Made by a program: the position numbers and the translations under genes. Below, one piece after another: positions 6,125-14,582 of a stretch of 64,000 bases of DNA; position 1 is the first letter of the stretch, and every line of letters begins with the position of its first letter. The notes below the pieces were generated by a model, which worked only from the letters and a program-made list of their open reading frames with translations, did not search any database and was not told the origin of the DNA. Source of the stretch: CAZBEL01 sp964628055 (lineage in GTDB: Bacteria > Fidelibacterota > Marinisomatia > Marinisomatales > TCS56); the NCBI GenBank assembly GCA_964628055.1, contig CAZVNL010000006.1, forward strand, positions 9,264-73,263, written 5' to 3'.

Positions 6125-8640
6125 GCCGTTGGCGTAGCGTCCCCCTCCGGTGTTGCGTCTGGCGAGCCTACTGCCGGAGATTCGGACCTTTCCTCCTTGC
6201 CTTCGATGGGAGCGTCCTCGTGAACCACCCTGGAAATGGAAGCAATCTCGGAGCCCTCATCTAACTTCACCAAGCGAACACCCTGGGTTACCCTCCCGAT
6301 GGTTCTAATCTCTGACACGGCCTGGCGCATGAGAACCCCCTTGCTGGTGATGACCATTAAGTCATCGCTATCCACGACCTCCATAACGGCCACCATTTTA
6401 CCTACTCGTTCAGTCGTGCGCATGGTCATAATGCCCTTCCCACCGCGTTTCTGAGTGCGGTACTGAATGACCTCGGTGCGCTTTCCGAAACCCTTCTCTG
6501 TGGCTACTAATATCGTTCCTTCCCGCTTGACTATGACCATTCCCACGACTTTATCATCAGGTGTAGACAGGGCGATTCCTTTTACCCCCATGGTCTTACG
6601 ACCGCTGGGACGAATTTCCGCCTCGGAGAACCGAATGGATTTACCTTCGCGTGTCCCTAAGATAATGTCCCGTCTGCCATTGGTAATTTCGGCATCGATT
6701 AACCGGTCGTTTTCCCGAATGTCAATGGCGTAGATACCCCCTTTCCGGGGTCTTCCATAGGCAGACAGGACCGTCTTCTTCACAATTCCCCTCTGGGTAG
6801 CCATGACGATATAGTGCTGATCGTCGAATTCCCGCACCGTTACGAAGGCCTCCACCCGCTCACCGGGTTCACAGTTGATAAGGTTCACAATCGCCCGGCC
6901 CCAGGTGGCCCGCCCTCCTTGAATAATGTCGTAAACTTTAAGCCAGTAGCATTTCCCAAGATCGGTAAAAAACAAAACGTAACTGTGGGTATTGGCGATA
7001 AATAGGTGCTCGATGAAATCATCCTCTTTGGAAAAGGCGCCCTGCACACCGCGGCCCCCGCGGCGCTGACTGCGATAGGTAGTTACCGGGGTCCTTTTAA
7101 TATAGCCATTATGCGTTATGGTGATTACCATGTCTTCTTCGGCGATCATATCCTCCAGGGAAACATCAGCTCCCACGGTAATAATCTCGGTACATCGTTC
7201 GTCCCCATACCGCTCGCGTATCTCTTCTAACTCTTGCTTGATGATGGCCATTCTCTGGGCTCGACTCTCCAGAATGCCCTTTAAGGTAGCAATCAGCTTG
7301 ATTGCCTCCCTGTACTCAGCGACGACCTTGTCTACCTCCAGGCTGGTCAACCGCTGGAGGCGCATGTCCAGGATGGCCTTGGCCTGTTTTTCCGATAGAT
7401 CAAAGCTGTTCATTAACCCTTCGCTGGCGTGTTGCGGATCCTTGCTACCGCGTATGATCTTGATAACTTCATCGATGTTGTCCAGGGCTATCTTTAATCC
7501 TTCTAAGATATGGGCCTTATCTTCGGCAATTTGTAAATCGTAACGCGTTCGCCGCACCACAACATCATGGCGAAAATCGATGAAATGCTTAAGGGCCTGT
7601 TTTAAGGTTAGCAATTTGGGTACACCCTTCACCAGCGCCAGCATGATTATCCCGAATGTGTCCTGAAGTTGTGTGAATTTGTACAACTGGTTCAATATTA
7701 CATGGGGATTGGCATCCTTTTTTATTTCTATTACCATGCGGATGCCTTCCTTATCCGATTCGTCTCGGATATCGCTCACGCCTTGAATGCGTTTTCTTCG
7801 CACCAAATCGGCTATGCGTTCAATTAAGTTGGCCTTATTCACCTGGTACGGCAGCTCGCTGATAATAATGTTGGTCCGGTTCTGCTTAGCGGTTTCCATA
7901 TAGGCCCGGGCACGCACGGTGATTTTGCCCCGGCCCGTCTGGTAGGCCTTGCGAATACCATCACCGCCATAAATAATCGCTCCGGTAGGGAAATCGGGAC
8001 CCTGCACAAGGGTGAGTAGTTCATCCAGATCAATATCTGGATTTTCTATCACGGCGATGAGGGCATTGATGATTTCGGTCAGGTTGTGGGGGGGTATCTT
8101 GGTGGCCATGCCGACGGCGATTCCTTCCGAGCCATTGGCCAACAAACAGGGGAAGGTGGTTGGAAGAACGCCGGGTTCCTTTAGGGTTTCGTCAAAATTT
8201 GGTATCCAGTCGACGGTATCCTTGTCTAGATCACGTAAGCTTTCCCCACCCAGTCGAGACATTCGTGCTTCTGTATACCGCATGGCGGCGGCGCCGTCGC
8301 CGTCCACCGAACCGAAGTTACCCTGGCCCTCTACAAGGCGGTAGCGCATAGCGAATGGTTGGGCCATGCGAACCAGGGCATCATACACTGAACTGTCACC
8401 GTGGGGATGGTACTTACCCAATACATCACCCACAATACGAGCCGATTTTTTAAATGGTCGGTTCCACTGCACTCCCAGTTCCTCCATCCCAAATAAAATC
8501 CGGCGGTGGACCGGTTTCAGACCGTCACGCACATCGGGCAGTGCCCGGGACACAATGACGGACATGGAATAATTAAGGTAGCTCTCCTTTAGTTCATCAA
8601 CAATGTCACGTTTTAAAATATGCTCTCGAACAATATCCAT
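6121..8640 (-). CDS. gyrA: DNA gyrase subunit A
   Basis: GyrA is the breakage-reunion subunit that introduces negative supercoils together with GyrB. Y122 in RYTEARMSRL is the catalytic tyrosine. The quinolone-determining region reads HPHGDSSVYDALVRMAQ, with S83 and D87 in E. coli numbering, a wild-type sensitive pattern. The GyrA box QRRGGRG near residue 525 starts the DNA-wrapping C-terminal propeller and separates this from ParC. The 839-residue length is normal, with a low-complexity acidic/proline tail. A GGAT sequence precedes the ATG. gyrB lies 23 bases upstream, so the two are transcribed together. Confidence 0.98.
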   Translation of the reverse strand: MDIVREHILKRDIVDELKESYLNYSMSVIVSRALPDVRDGLKPVHRRILFGMEELGVQWNRPFKKSARIVGDVLGKYHPHGDSSVYDALVRMAQPFAMRYRLVEGQGNFGSVDGDGAAAMRYTEARMSRLGGESLRDLDKDTVDWIPNFDETLKEPGVLPTTFPCLLANGSEGIAVGMATKIPPHNLTEIINALIAVIENPDIDLDELLTLVQGPDFPTGAIIYGGDGIRKAYQTGRGKITVRARAYMETAKQNRTNIIISELPYQVNKANLIERIADLVRRKRIQGVSDIRDESDKEGIRMVIEIKKDANPHVILNQLYKFTQLQDTFGIIMLALVKGVPKLLTLKQALKHFIDFRHDVVVRRTRYDLQIAEDKAHILEGLKIALDNIDEVIKIIRGSKDPQHASEGLMNSFDLSEKQAKAILDMRLQRLTSLEVDKVVAEYREAIKLIATLKGILESRAQRMAIIKQELEEIRERYGDERCTEIITVGADVSLEDMIAEEDMVITITHNGYIKRTPVTTYRSQRRGGRGVQGAFSKEDDFIEHLFIANTHSYVLFFTDLGKCYWLKVYDIIQGGRATWGRAIVNLINCEPGERVEAFVTVREFDDQHYIVMATQRGIVKKTVLSAYGRPRKGGIYAIDIRENDRLIDAEITNGRRDIILGTREGKSIRFSEAEIRPSGRKTMGVKGIALSTPDDKVVGMVIVKREGTILVATEKGFGKRTEVIQYRTQKRGGKGIMTMRTTERVGKMVAVMEVVDSDDLMVITSKGVLMRQAVSEIRTIGRVTQGVRLVKLDEGSEIASISRVVHEDAPIEGKEERSESPAVGSPDATPEGDATPTA

Positions 8641-8663
8641 CGACTAATAATCCTTCAATAAAA

Positions 8664-10628
8664 CTAAATGTCCAGGTTGACTACAAACTGGGCGTTCTTC
8701 TCAATGAATGACCGGCGTGCTTCCACATCGCTACCCATGAGATCGGTGAAAATCCTGGTGGCCTCAGCCGCATCCTCGATTGTCACCAGCTGAAGCGATC
8801 GTTGCTCGGGATCCATGGTGGTGGCCCAGAGCTGTTCGGGGTTCATTTCACCAAGCCCCTTATACCTCTGGACGTCAATTTTCTTGGTTTTGTTCTCCCT
8901 TCTGAAACGATCAATAAGCACATCCTGCTCGGTATCGCTGAAGGCATAAGACTCTTTTTTTCCTTGCCGTATGCGGTAGAGGGGTGGTTGGGCGATGTAA
9001 ATGTGGCCGCCCGTGATAAGCTCCGGCATTTTGCGATAGAAAAAGGTCAACAGCAGCGTCCGGATATGGCTCCCGTCCACATCGGCATCGGTCATGATGA
9101 TAATTTTATGATACCGCAAGCGCTCGATATTGAAATCCGTCCCGGTAGGTTTCATCACCGCGCCGTTTTCCGAATCCCCGCCAAAGCCTGTTCCCAGAGC
9201 TGTTATGATGGTTTGGATTTCGTTATTAGACAGAAGTTTGTCAATACGCGCCTTTTCAGCGTTAATGACTTTACCCCGCAAAGGAAGTATTGCTTGAAAG
9301 CGTCGGTCACGCCCTTGCTTGGCAGAGCCGCCGGCCGAATCTCCTTCCACAAGGAACAGCTCACACATGGCCGGGTCGCGGTTAGAACAGTCCGCCAACT
9401 TCCCCGGGAGCGACCCACCTTCCAAAGCGCTCTTACGACGAATTAACTCCCGGGCTTTGCGTGCGGCTTCCCGGCTACGATGGGCCATTAGGGCCTTGCC
9501 AATGATCTTCCTACCTACCGCTGGGTGCTGTTCTAAAAATTCCTGCAATCCTTCAAATATGACCGAATCCACGATCCCTTTTACCTCTCCATTCCCTAAC
9601 TTGGTCTTGGTTTGCCCTTCAAACTGAGGTTCGGCCACCTTGACGGAAATGATCGCCGTGAGGCCCTCGCGAAAATCCTCTCCACTCAGGGTGATTTTCT
9701 CTCCCTTTTTCCCTTTCAATAAACCGTTTTTGGCTCCATAGGTATTGAGGCCGCGGGTCAAGGCCGAGCGAAAACCGGACATGTGCGTGCCTCCCTCGAT
9801 GGTGTTAATATTATTCACGAAGGACAATACTTTTTCCGTATAGGTATCATTATATCGCAGGGCCACATCTATAGGCACATCGCTGTCGGGTTTGTTAATG
9901 GTGATAACCTTATGGTGGATCGGTTGGGTATTACCGTCCAGGAAGACAACAAAATCCGACAATCCCCCTTTAAATTGAAACGTGTCTTGGTAGAGTTGGT
10001 CGGGACGCTGGTCTTCCAGGGTAATTTTCAACCCTTTATTCAAATAGGCCAGCTCCCGTAGGCGATCGGCAATAATATGGTAGTCCCACTCGACATTTTG
10101 AAAGACGTTTCTATCAGGCAAAAAGATGACTTTGGTTCCACGCTTTTTGGTTTTGCCAACGATTTCGAGCTTGGTCTTGGTTTTACCACGGGCGTATTCC
10201 TGGCGGTAAACCTGGCCATCGCGATACACCTCGGCAATGAGTTGCTCCGACAGGGCATTCACCACGGAAACTCCTACGCCGTGCAAACCGCCAGAGACCT
10301 TATACGTCCCTTTGTCAAATTTGCCGCCGGCATGGAGCACGGTCATAACCACTTCCAACCCGGATCGGCCCTGGCTGTGGATATCTACGGGAATTCCGCG
10401 ACCGTTGTCCTCCACGCTAACGCGGCCATCGCCCTGAATCACCACTCTTATGCGGTCACAGTGTCCAGCTAGGGCCTCGTCAACACTGTTGTCCACAACT
10501 TCATAAACAAGGTGGTGGAGGCCTCGCTTGCCCACATCCCCAATGTACATGGCCGGACGCTTGCGAACCGCCTCTAAACCCTTTAGAACCGTGATCTTTT
10601 TAGAACTGTACTTGGTCTTGGGTGTCAT
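8664..10628 (-). CDS. gyrB: DNA gyrase subunit B
   Basis: GyrB is the ATPase subunit of gyrase. The GHKL ATP site is shown by EVVDNSVDEALAG, DNGRGIPVDIH and GGLHGVGVSVVNAL. The TOPRIM domain is shown by LVEGDSAGGSAKQGRDR and DADVDGSHIRTLLL. The C-terminal QRYKGLGEMNPEQLW motif is complete. I place the start at the ATG at 10628, because it overlaps the stop of the upstream dciA-like gene as ATGA. An in-frame TTG lies three codons earlier. The resulting protein is 654 residues, full length for the family. Confidence 0.97.
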   Translation of the reverse strand: MTPKTKYSSKKITVLKGLEAVRKRPAMYIGDVGKRGLHHLVYEVVDNSVDEALAGHCDRIRVVIQGDGRVSVEDNGRGIPVDIHSQGRSGLEVVMTVLHAGGKFDKGTYKVSGGLHGVGVSVVNALSEQLIAEVYRDGQVYRQEYARGKTKTKLEIVGKTKKRGTKVIFLPDRNVFQNVEWDYHIIADRLRELAYLNKGLKITLEDQRPDQLYQDTFQFKGGLSDFVVFLDGNTQPIHHKVITINKPDSDVPIDVALRYNDTYTEKVLSFVNNINTIEGGTHMSGFRSALTRGLNTYGAKNGLLKGKKGEKITLSGEDFREGLTAIISVKVAEPQFEGQTKTKLGNGEVKGIVDSVIFEGLQEFLEQHPAVGRKIIGKALMAHRSREAARKARELIRRKSALEGGSLPGKLADCSNRDPAMCELFLVEGDSAGGSAKQGRDRRFQAILPLRGKVINAEKARIDKLLSNNEIQTIITALGTGFGGDSENGAVMKPTGTDFNIERLRYHKIIIMTDADVDGSHIRTLLLTFFYRKMPELITGGHIYIAQPPLYRIRQGKKESYAFSDTEQDVLIDRFRRENKTKKIDVQRYKGLGEMNPEQLWATTMDPEQRSLQLVTIEDAAEATRIFTDLMGSDVEARRSFIEKNAQFVVNLDI

Positions 10629-10900
10629 ATAAACCAAATATCCTTTATGGCTGAATGTTGAACCGCCGTATTTAACTGTTTAATAATCTCTTGCTTCCGT
10701 AGCTGTAGTTCCTGTCTCCAGGCCGATGATTTGGTCCTGATGTACAAAACACCGTGTTCCACCTTTTCGGGGGTTGCATTATGCGCAATGGAAGCTCCCA
10801 CTACCTCAGCCCACAGGTTCAGGGCGCACTGCTGGGCAATGCCTTTCGCCAAGCCAGACTTCCGTAAATAAGCGTCGAGAACTTGTTGTATGGATTGCAT
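10625..10900 (-). CDS. dciA: DUF721 protein, probable DciA replicative helicase loader
   Basis: The 91-residue protein has the DUF721/DciA pattern: an N-terminal LDAYLRKSGLAKGI helix, then LWAEVVGASIAHNATPEKVEHGVLYIRTKSSAWRQEL. DciA proteins help load the DnaB helicase in bacteria that lack DnaC or DnaI. It sits between dnaN and gyrB, the usual DUF721 position, and is translationally coupled to gyrB. The short C-terminus and the lack of the long extension seen in some DciA proteins are noted. The symbol rests on family membership and position, not on experiment. Confidence 0.8.
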   Translation of the reverse strand: MQSIQQVLDAYLRKSGLAKGIAQQCALNLWAEVVGASIAHNATPEKVEHGVLYIRTKSSAWRQELQLRKQEIIKQLNTAVQHSAIKDIWFI

Positions 10901-10993
10901 ATATGTCTATGTTAGAACGGGTAGAACATGGATGCGAGTTGTGCCGATTCTAATGTAAAGCCAAACGCTTCTATCCGTCGTACCGCAACCCCG

Positions 10994-12112
10994 TCAATCA
11001 TTCAATCTAATGGGCATTAACAGCATGGTCAGGTCGCTATCTCCCTTCTGTTCGTCGGGATAGAAAAGACCGGCGCTGATAGGGGTCTTCAACTTCACAA
11101 TGACCTTTTCAGAATGCATGTGGGATAGAATGTCGCGCAGGTAGTTGGCATTGTATCCAATGGTGAGGTGGTCGCCGGTATACTGAACGGGCAATTCTTC
11201 CTGGGCCTTGGAGGCTTTCTCCACGTCCTCCGTGGTGATGACTAACTTGTCACCTTCCATTTTAAGAGCAATCTGGCGCGTGGAACGGTTGGAGAAAATG
11301 GATACCCGTCGAACGGCGGCCAACAACTGCTCCCGATCCACTACGAGTTCCTTGTCGTTATCGGTGGGAATAACGCTCTCATAGTCGGGAAAGCGTTCGT
11401 CAATAATCCGGGTGAAAATTTTATCCGCGCCCAGGCTGGCGGTGAGGTGGTTGTCCCCCATCCAGATTTGAATGGGTTTATCAGCGCCTAATAGGGTGTT
11501 GATCAGATTCAGGAATTTGCTAGGGATGATTACCTCTCCCGTAAATTCTTCAGCTTGATAATCTTTATATTGGTAGCGCACCAGTCGGTGGCCATCGGTG
11601 GCGGCAGCGGTTAGGCGATCCTGGCCAAACTGGAAAAAGACACCCGTCAGGGCCGGCTTCAACTCATCCTTGCTTACGGCAAAACTGGTGGAGTAAATGA
11701 TTGCTCGCAACACGCTACCATCCATGCCGGTATTCTTACGGTTATCTACGTCCGGCATTGCGGGGAATTCCTCGGCCGCCTTGCCCATTAAGTCATAACG
11801 CCCAATATCCGTCAACAAATCCACATGGAGCTCGGAATCCACCGTGAGGGTTATCCTGGTATCGGGAAGTTCGTTGGTGATTTCCATCAGGGGCTGCAGG
11901 GGAATAGCCGCCGATCCGGTTTCCTCAATGCTGGATTCGATGTTGGTTAAAATGGTGATTTCTAAATCGGTGCTGCGTAGCGTTGTGCCGTTCTCTTCGG
12001 CGGCGAAAAGGACGCAGTTCAAAATGGGCAGGGTGGTGGACCGGGTAGGAGTTGCCCGGGAGAGTTTTTGTAGAGCAGATAATAGTTCGGTCTTTGATGT
12101 GGAAAGTTTCAT
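10994..12112 (-). CDS. dnaN: DNA polymerase III beta subunit (sliding clamp)
   Basis: DnaN forms the ring clamp that tethers DNA polymerase III and other factors to DNA. The 372-residue protein begins MKLSTSKTELLSALQKLSRATPTRSTTLPILNC and shows the three-domain clamp layout, with SFAVSKDELKPALTGVFF in domain two and the C-terminal end LLMPIRLND. It carries the usual LMPIRL groove-forming end. recF, which often follows dnaN, is missing: only 93 bases separate it from the dciA-like gene. Upstream lies a 357-bp AT-rich region with DnaA boxes. Confidence 0.97.
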   Translation of the reverse strand: MKLSTSKTELLSALQKLSRATPTRSTTLPILNCVLFAAEENGTTLRSTDLEITILTNIESSIEETGSAAIPLQPLMEITNELPDTRITLTVDSELHVDLLTDIGRYDLMGKAAEEFPAMPDVDNRKNTGMDGSVLRAIIYSTSFAVSKDELKPALTGVFFQFGQDRLTAAATDGHRLVRYQYKDYQAEEFTGEVIIPSKFLNLINTLLGADKPIQIWMGDNHLTASLGADKIFTRIIDERFPDYESVIPTDNDKELVVDREQLLAAVRRVSIFSNRSTRQIALKMEGDKLVITTEDVEKASKAQEELPVQYTGDHLTIGYNANYLRDILSHMHSEKVIVKLKTPISAGLFYPDEQKGDSDLTMLLMPIRLND

Positions 12113-12469
12113 TTCGATGTCCAGTTTGTTGTCCGTTTTTTTAGGCTTTAATGATTCTTAAAAAGCCTTTAATCTTACCTCGATATTGCTGTTATCACAA
12201 GTATTTTCACCGCCCATCTCAGGTTGACCGGTTCAATTTTTAGGGAGTCACTTTTGCACATTGGAGGCTTCTTTTTAATACTTTTCTTACGTATTTAAGA
12301 AATAACCTTATTATTTATTATCACTGTGGAGAAGGAGGTAAACCAACGAGCAATCCGCTAATCTAATTCTGTGGCGTGCAACTATGTAAATAGGTTCACA
12401 ATCTACTTTATGTGGATAAGTGAGTTAATTATGTGCATAACCCCCAAGGTCACCGGTGGCAAGCTATCT
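12113..12469. promoter_or_regulatory. Intergenic region upstream of dnaN with DnaA boxes and AT-rich tract
   Basis: Two perfect DnaA-box matches (TGTGNATAA orientation) lie at 12411-12419 and 12432-12440, 21 bases apart, about two helical turns. A one-mismatch match in the opposite orientation, TTATCCACT, lies at 12511-12519 inside the end of surA, and TTTTGCACA lies at 12252-12260. A strongly AT-rich segment at about 12270-12323 could serve as an unwinding element. The region could control dnaN by DnaA or be an accessory or true origin. A GGAGAAGGAGGT sequence near 12328 has no gene behind it. Confidence 0.5.
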
Positions 12470-13768
12470 TCATTGCGGAATCTGGATGAAGATACGCTCA
12501 CGGGCGTCACTTATCCACTTTGAATACCATTCCATGCGTTTTTGATTCAGGGCCATGGCTTCTATTTCCGGCCAGTGGTCCTTTAAGTTTGGTTTGCCTC
12601 CCGGTTTCACCCCTTCTAACCAGAACAGATGGTAGCCGAAACTGGAGCGGACCGGCCGGCTGCACTGGTTCAGCTCTAACAGATTTACCACCTGGGCTAT
12701 TTCGGGGATGGGTGAATTTTTCGGATTGATCCATCCCAGGTCGCCCCCGATGTCCTTCGTTTTCTCGTCCTGGGAATAACGTTTAACCAGGGCTATGAAA
12801 TCATCGAGCGTCTGGGCGGAGTCTTTGAGGGTAAAGGCGTAGTTATAGGCACGGGTTTCATCCTCTTTGGTGATTTGGGGAGCAATGAGGATGTGGCGCA
12901 CGCGGATCTTGTCCCCCAGTTTTTCCTTGGTTTGGATGAGATGGTAGCCGAAAGGGGATTCTACGGGAGCGCTGATTTCCCCCACTGGAAGGGTGAAGGC
13001 CACTGTTTCGAACTCAGGCACCAAGGAGCCCCGGCGTACGAGGCCCAGGGAGCCGCCATTCTTGCTGGATCCCGGGTCTTGGGAATAGCGTTCTGCCAGT
13101 TCTTCGAAGGGCTCCCCCGCTAAAATGCGCTGGCGAAGGCTGTCCAACTTGGCTAAAGCCCTGCGCCGGGAACCTTCCCCTGGCTTAACTTGCACCAACA
13201 AGTGCCGTAGCTTGACCAGGGTGGGGAAGTCTGGTATGCTGTCGTGATATGTGTTAAAGAAATCTATGACCTCTTTTTTGGAGACCGTGATCGAGGACAT
13301 TAACTGCTGTTGATATTTTTCGGTTATGAGGCGGTCTTTCATGTCTGGCCAGAACTCGCGCCGGAATGATTTCAGCGATTGACCCAACATCTCCTCGGCC
13401 CGCGCTTCATTCCCGGCATTAGCCACAAAAGATTCCATTTGCTGATCCAGGGCCTGGTTAACCTCCTTTTCTTCGACCTCCACCGAATCCAGCTTGGCCA
13501 TTTCTAATATTATTTTCTGGTCAATAAGCGACTGGAGGATTTCCTCTTGCATTTTAAGCAAGGTAGCGCGGTCCCGCGCAGGATCGAGATTGCGCCGGAT
13601 GGCAGCCATGCCCACGAGTTGAGAGACATCGCTCTTTAAAATGAGGTTGTCGTTTACGATGGCGGCAATACCATCGATGATTTGTGACGACTCTTCCTGG
13701 GCGCGGTAGGTTCCTAGAAGTAAGGTAATGATTAATAAATATTTGCCCAGGGCAGGGAGGTGTTTCAT
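12470..13768 (-). CDS. surA: SurA-type periplasmic peptidyl-prolyl isomerase with two parvulin domains
   Basis: SurA proteins escort outer-membrane beta-barrel proteins through the periplasm. The N-terminus has a signal peptide (YLLIITLLLGTYRAQ), followed by the SurA chaperone helix region beginning IIDGIAAIVNDNLILKSDV. Two parvulin domains follow: the first from about residue 180 (VKLRHLLVQVKPGEG, ending ESPFGYHLIQ) and the second from about 290 (IRVRHILIAPQ, ending SSFGYHLFWLEG). The 432-residue length fits SurA. The start ATG overlaps the stop of the upstream lipoprotein isomerase gene, so the two folding factors are probably coupled. Confidence 0.92.
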   Translation of the reverse strand: MKHLPALGKYLLIITLLLGTYRAQEESSQIIDGIAAIVNDNLILKSDVSQLVGMAAIRRNLDPARDRATLLKMQEEILQSLIDQKIILEMAKLDSVEVEEKEVNQALDQQMESFVANAGNEARAEEMLGQSLKSFRREFWPDMKDRLITEKYQQQLMSSITVSKKEVIDFFNTYHDSIPDFPTLVKLRHLLVQVKPGEGSRRRALAKLDSLRQRILAGEPFEELAERYSQDPGSSKNGGSLGLVRRGSLVPEFETVAFTLPVGEISAPVESPFGYHLIQTKEKLGDKIRVRHILIAPQITKEDETRAYNYAFTLKDSAQTLDDFIALVKRYSQDEKTKDIGGDLGWINPKNSPIPEIAQVVNLLELNQCSRPVRSSFGYHLFWLEGVKPGGKPNLKDHWPEIEAMALNQKRMEWYSKWISDARERIFIQIPQ

Positions 13769-14565
13769 TTTAGGTTTTCCGTAAATATTTCGATGGGGAG
13801 AGTGCTTTTTAGACTGTCAAGGATTTGGTTCGCCAAAAGAGCCGAACGCTGTTGAAAGATATATTGTTGGATTTCATCATAGACTTCATCTAAGCCCCGC
13901 ACGGTGCCTTGTTTATACTGTTCTAAGATTTCGATTGTGTGGTACCCATACGGCGTTTTAATGGGGCCCACGACCCTTCTGTGAGAGGCAAAGATGGCAT
14001 CATCGAGAGGTTCCAGGAGTGCCCCCTTTTTCACCGTGACGGGGTTGACGCCATAATCGGCTAATAGTTGTTTGCGTTTTTCGGAGACACTGCTACGTAA
14101 TAAAACTGATTTTATTTCCTGGGCCTTGCTTTTCGAGTCCACCAAGAAGTGGAGTATTTTCGCTTCCTCGGTCTGACGGGTGAAACTACCACGGTGATCC
14201 TCATAGTAAGCTTTTATATCCGCTGGCGACACCCCGATTCGCTTCTGGATCAAGGATTGTAAGTAGGCTTTACCAATTAACTCTCGGCGATAGTCGGACA
14301 CGGCCCGTTGGAGCGTTTTGTCTCGGTCGTATCCGTGGGCGACAGCGGTTTGAAATAGAACTTCTTGGTTGATCCATTGACTGACCATCTGCTGCTTGTC
14401 GGTGTACTCGTTTTTAGGCGATAAATCCCAGGCGTGTGTGTCTTCCTGGGATAAAGTTGCTTTACCCACGCGGACAACTATGGGCTGGTCGTTTTCCAGG
14501 GAAGAGGAGCAGCCTAAAAACAGACAGAGAGCAAGGGTTGTAGGAATTAAAAGGACTTTAGACAC
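13765..14565 (-). CDS. Lipoprotein peptidyl-prolyl isomerase-like protein (SurA/PrsA type)
   Basis: The 266-residue protein has a lipoprotein signal with a lipobox ending LFLGC (Cys19), so it is probably anchored to a membrane facing the periplasm. A long helical N-terminal region resembling SurA/PrsA is followed by one poorly conserved parvulin-like domain. That domain begins near EEAKILHFLVDSKSKA and closes with GPIKTPYGYHTIEILEQY. The start is a GTG preceded by GAGG. Catalytic parvulin residues are not all recognisable, so it may act mainly as a chaperone. It lies between mfd and surA in the same minus-strand run and overlaps surA by four bases. Confidence 0.82.
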   Translation of the reverse strand: MSKVLLIPTTLALCLFLGCSSSLENDQPIVVRVGKATLSQEDTHAWDLSPKNEYTDKQQMVSQWINQEVLFQTAVAHGYDRDKTLQRAVSDYRRELIGKAYLQSLIQKRIGVSPADIKAYYEDHRGSFTRQTEEAKILHFLVDSKSKAQEIKSVLLRSSVSEKRKQLLADYGVNPVTVKKGALLEPLDDAIFASHRRVVGPIKTPYGYHTIEILEQYKQGTVRGLDEVYDEIQQYIFQQRSALLANQILDSLKSTLPIEIFTENLK

Positions 14566-14582
14566 GTGTTAAGTTACCTCTT

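Noticed and set aside
12328..12345. Strong ribosome binding site (GGAGAAGGAGGT) suggesting a plus-strand gene
   Set aside because: No start codon with an open frame follows within a usable distance.
14560..14572. Third parS-like site near ACACGTGT
   Set aside because: Only the central CACGTG core matches; the flanking GTTT/AAAC arms are absent.
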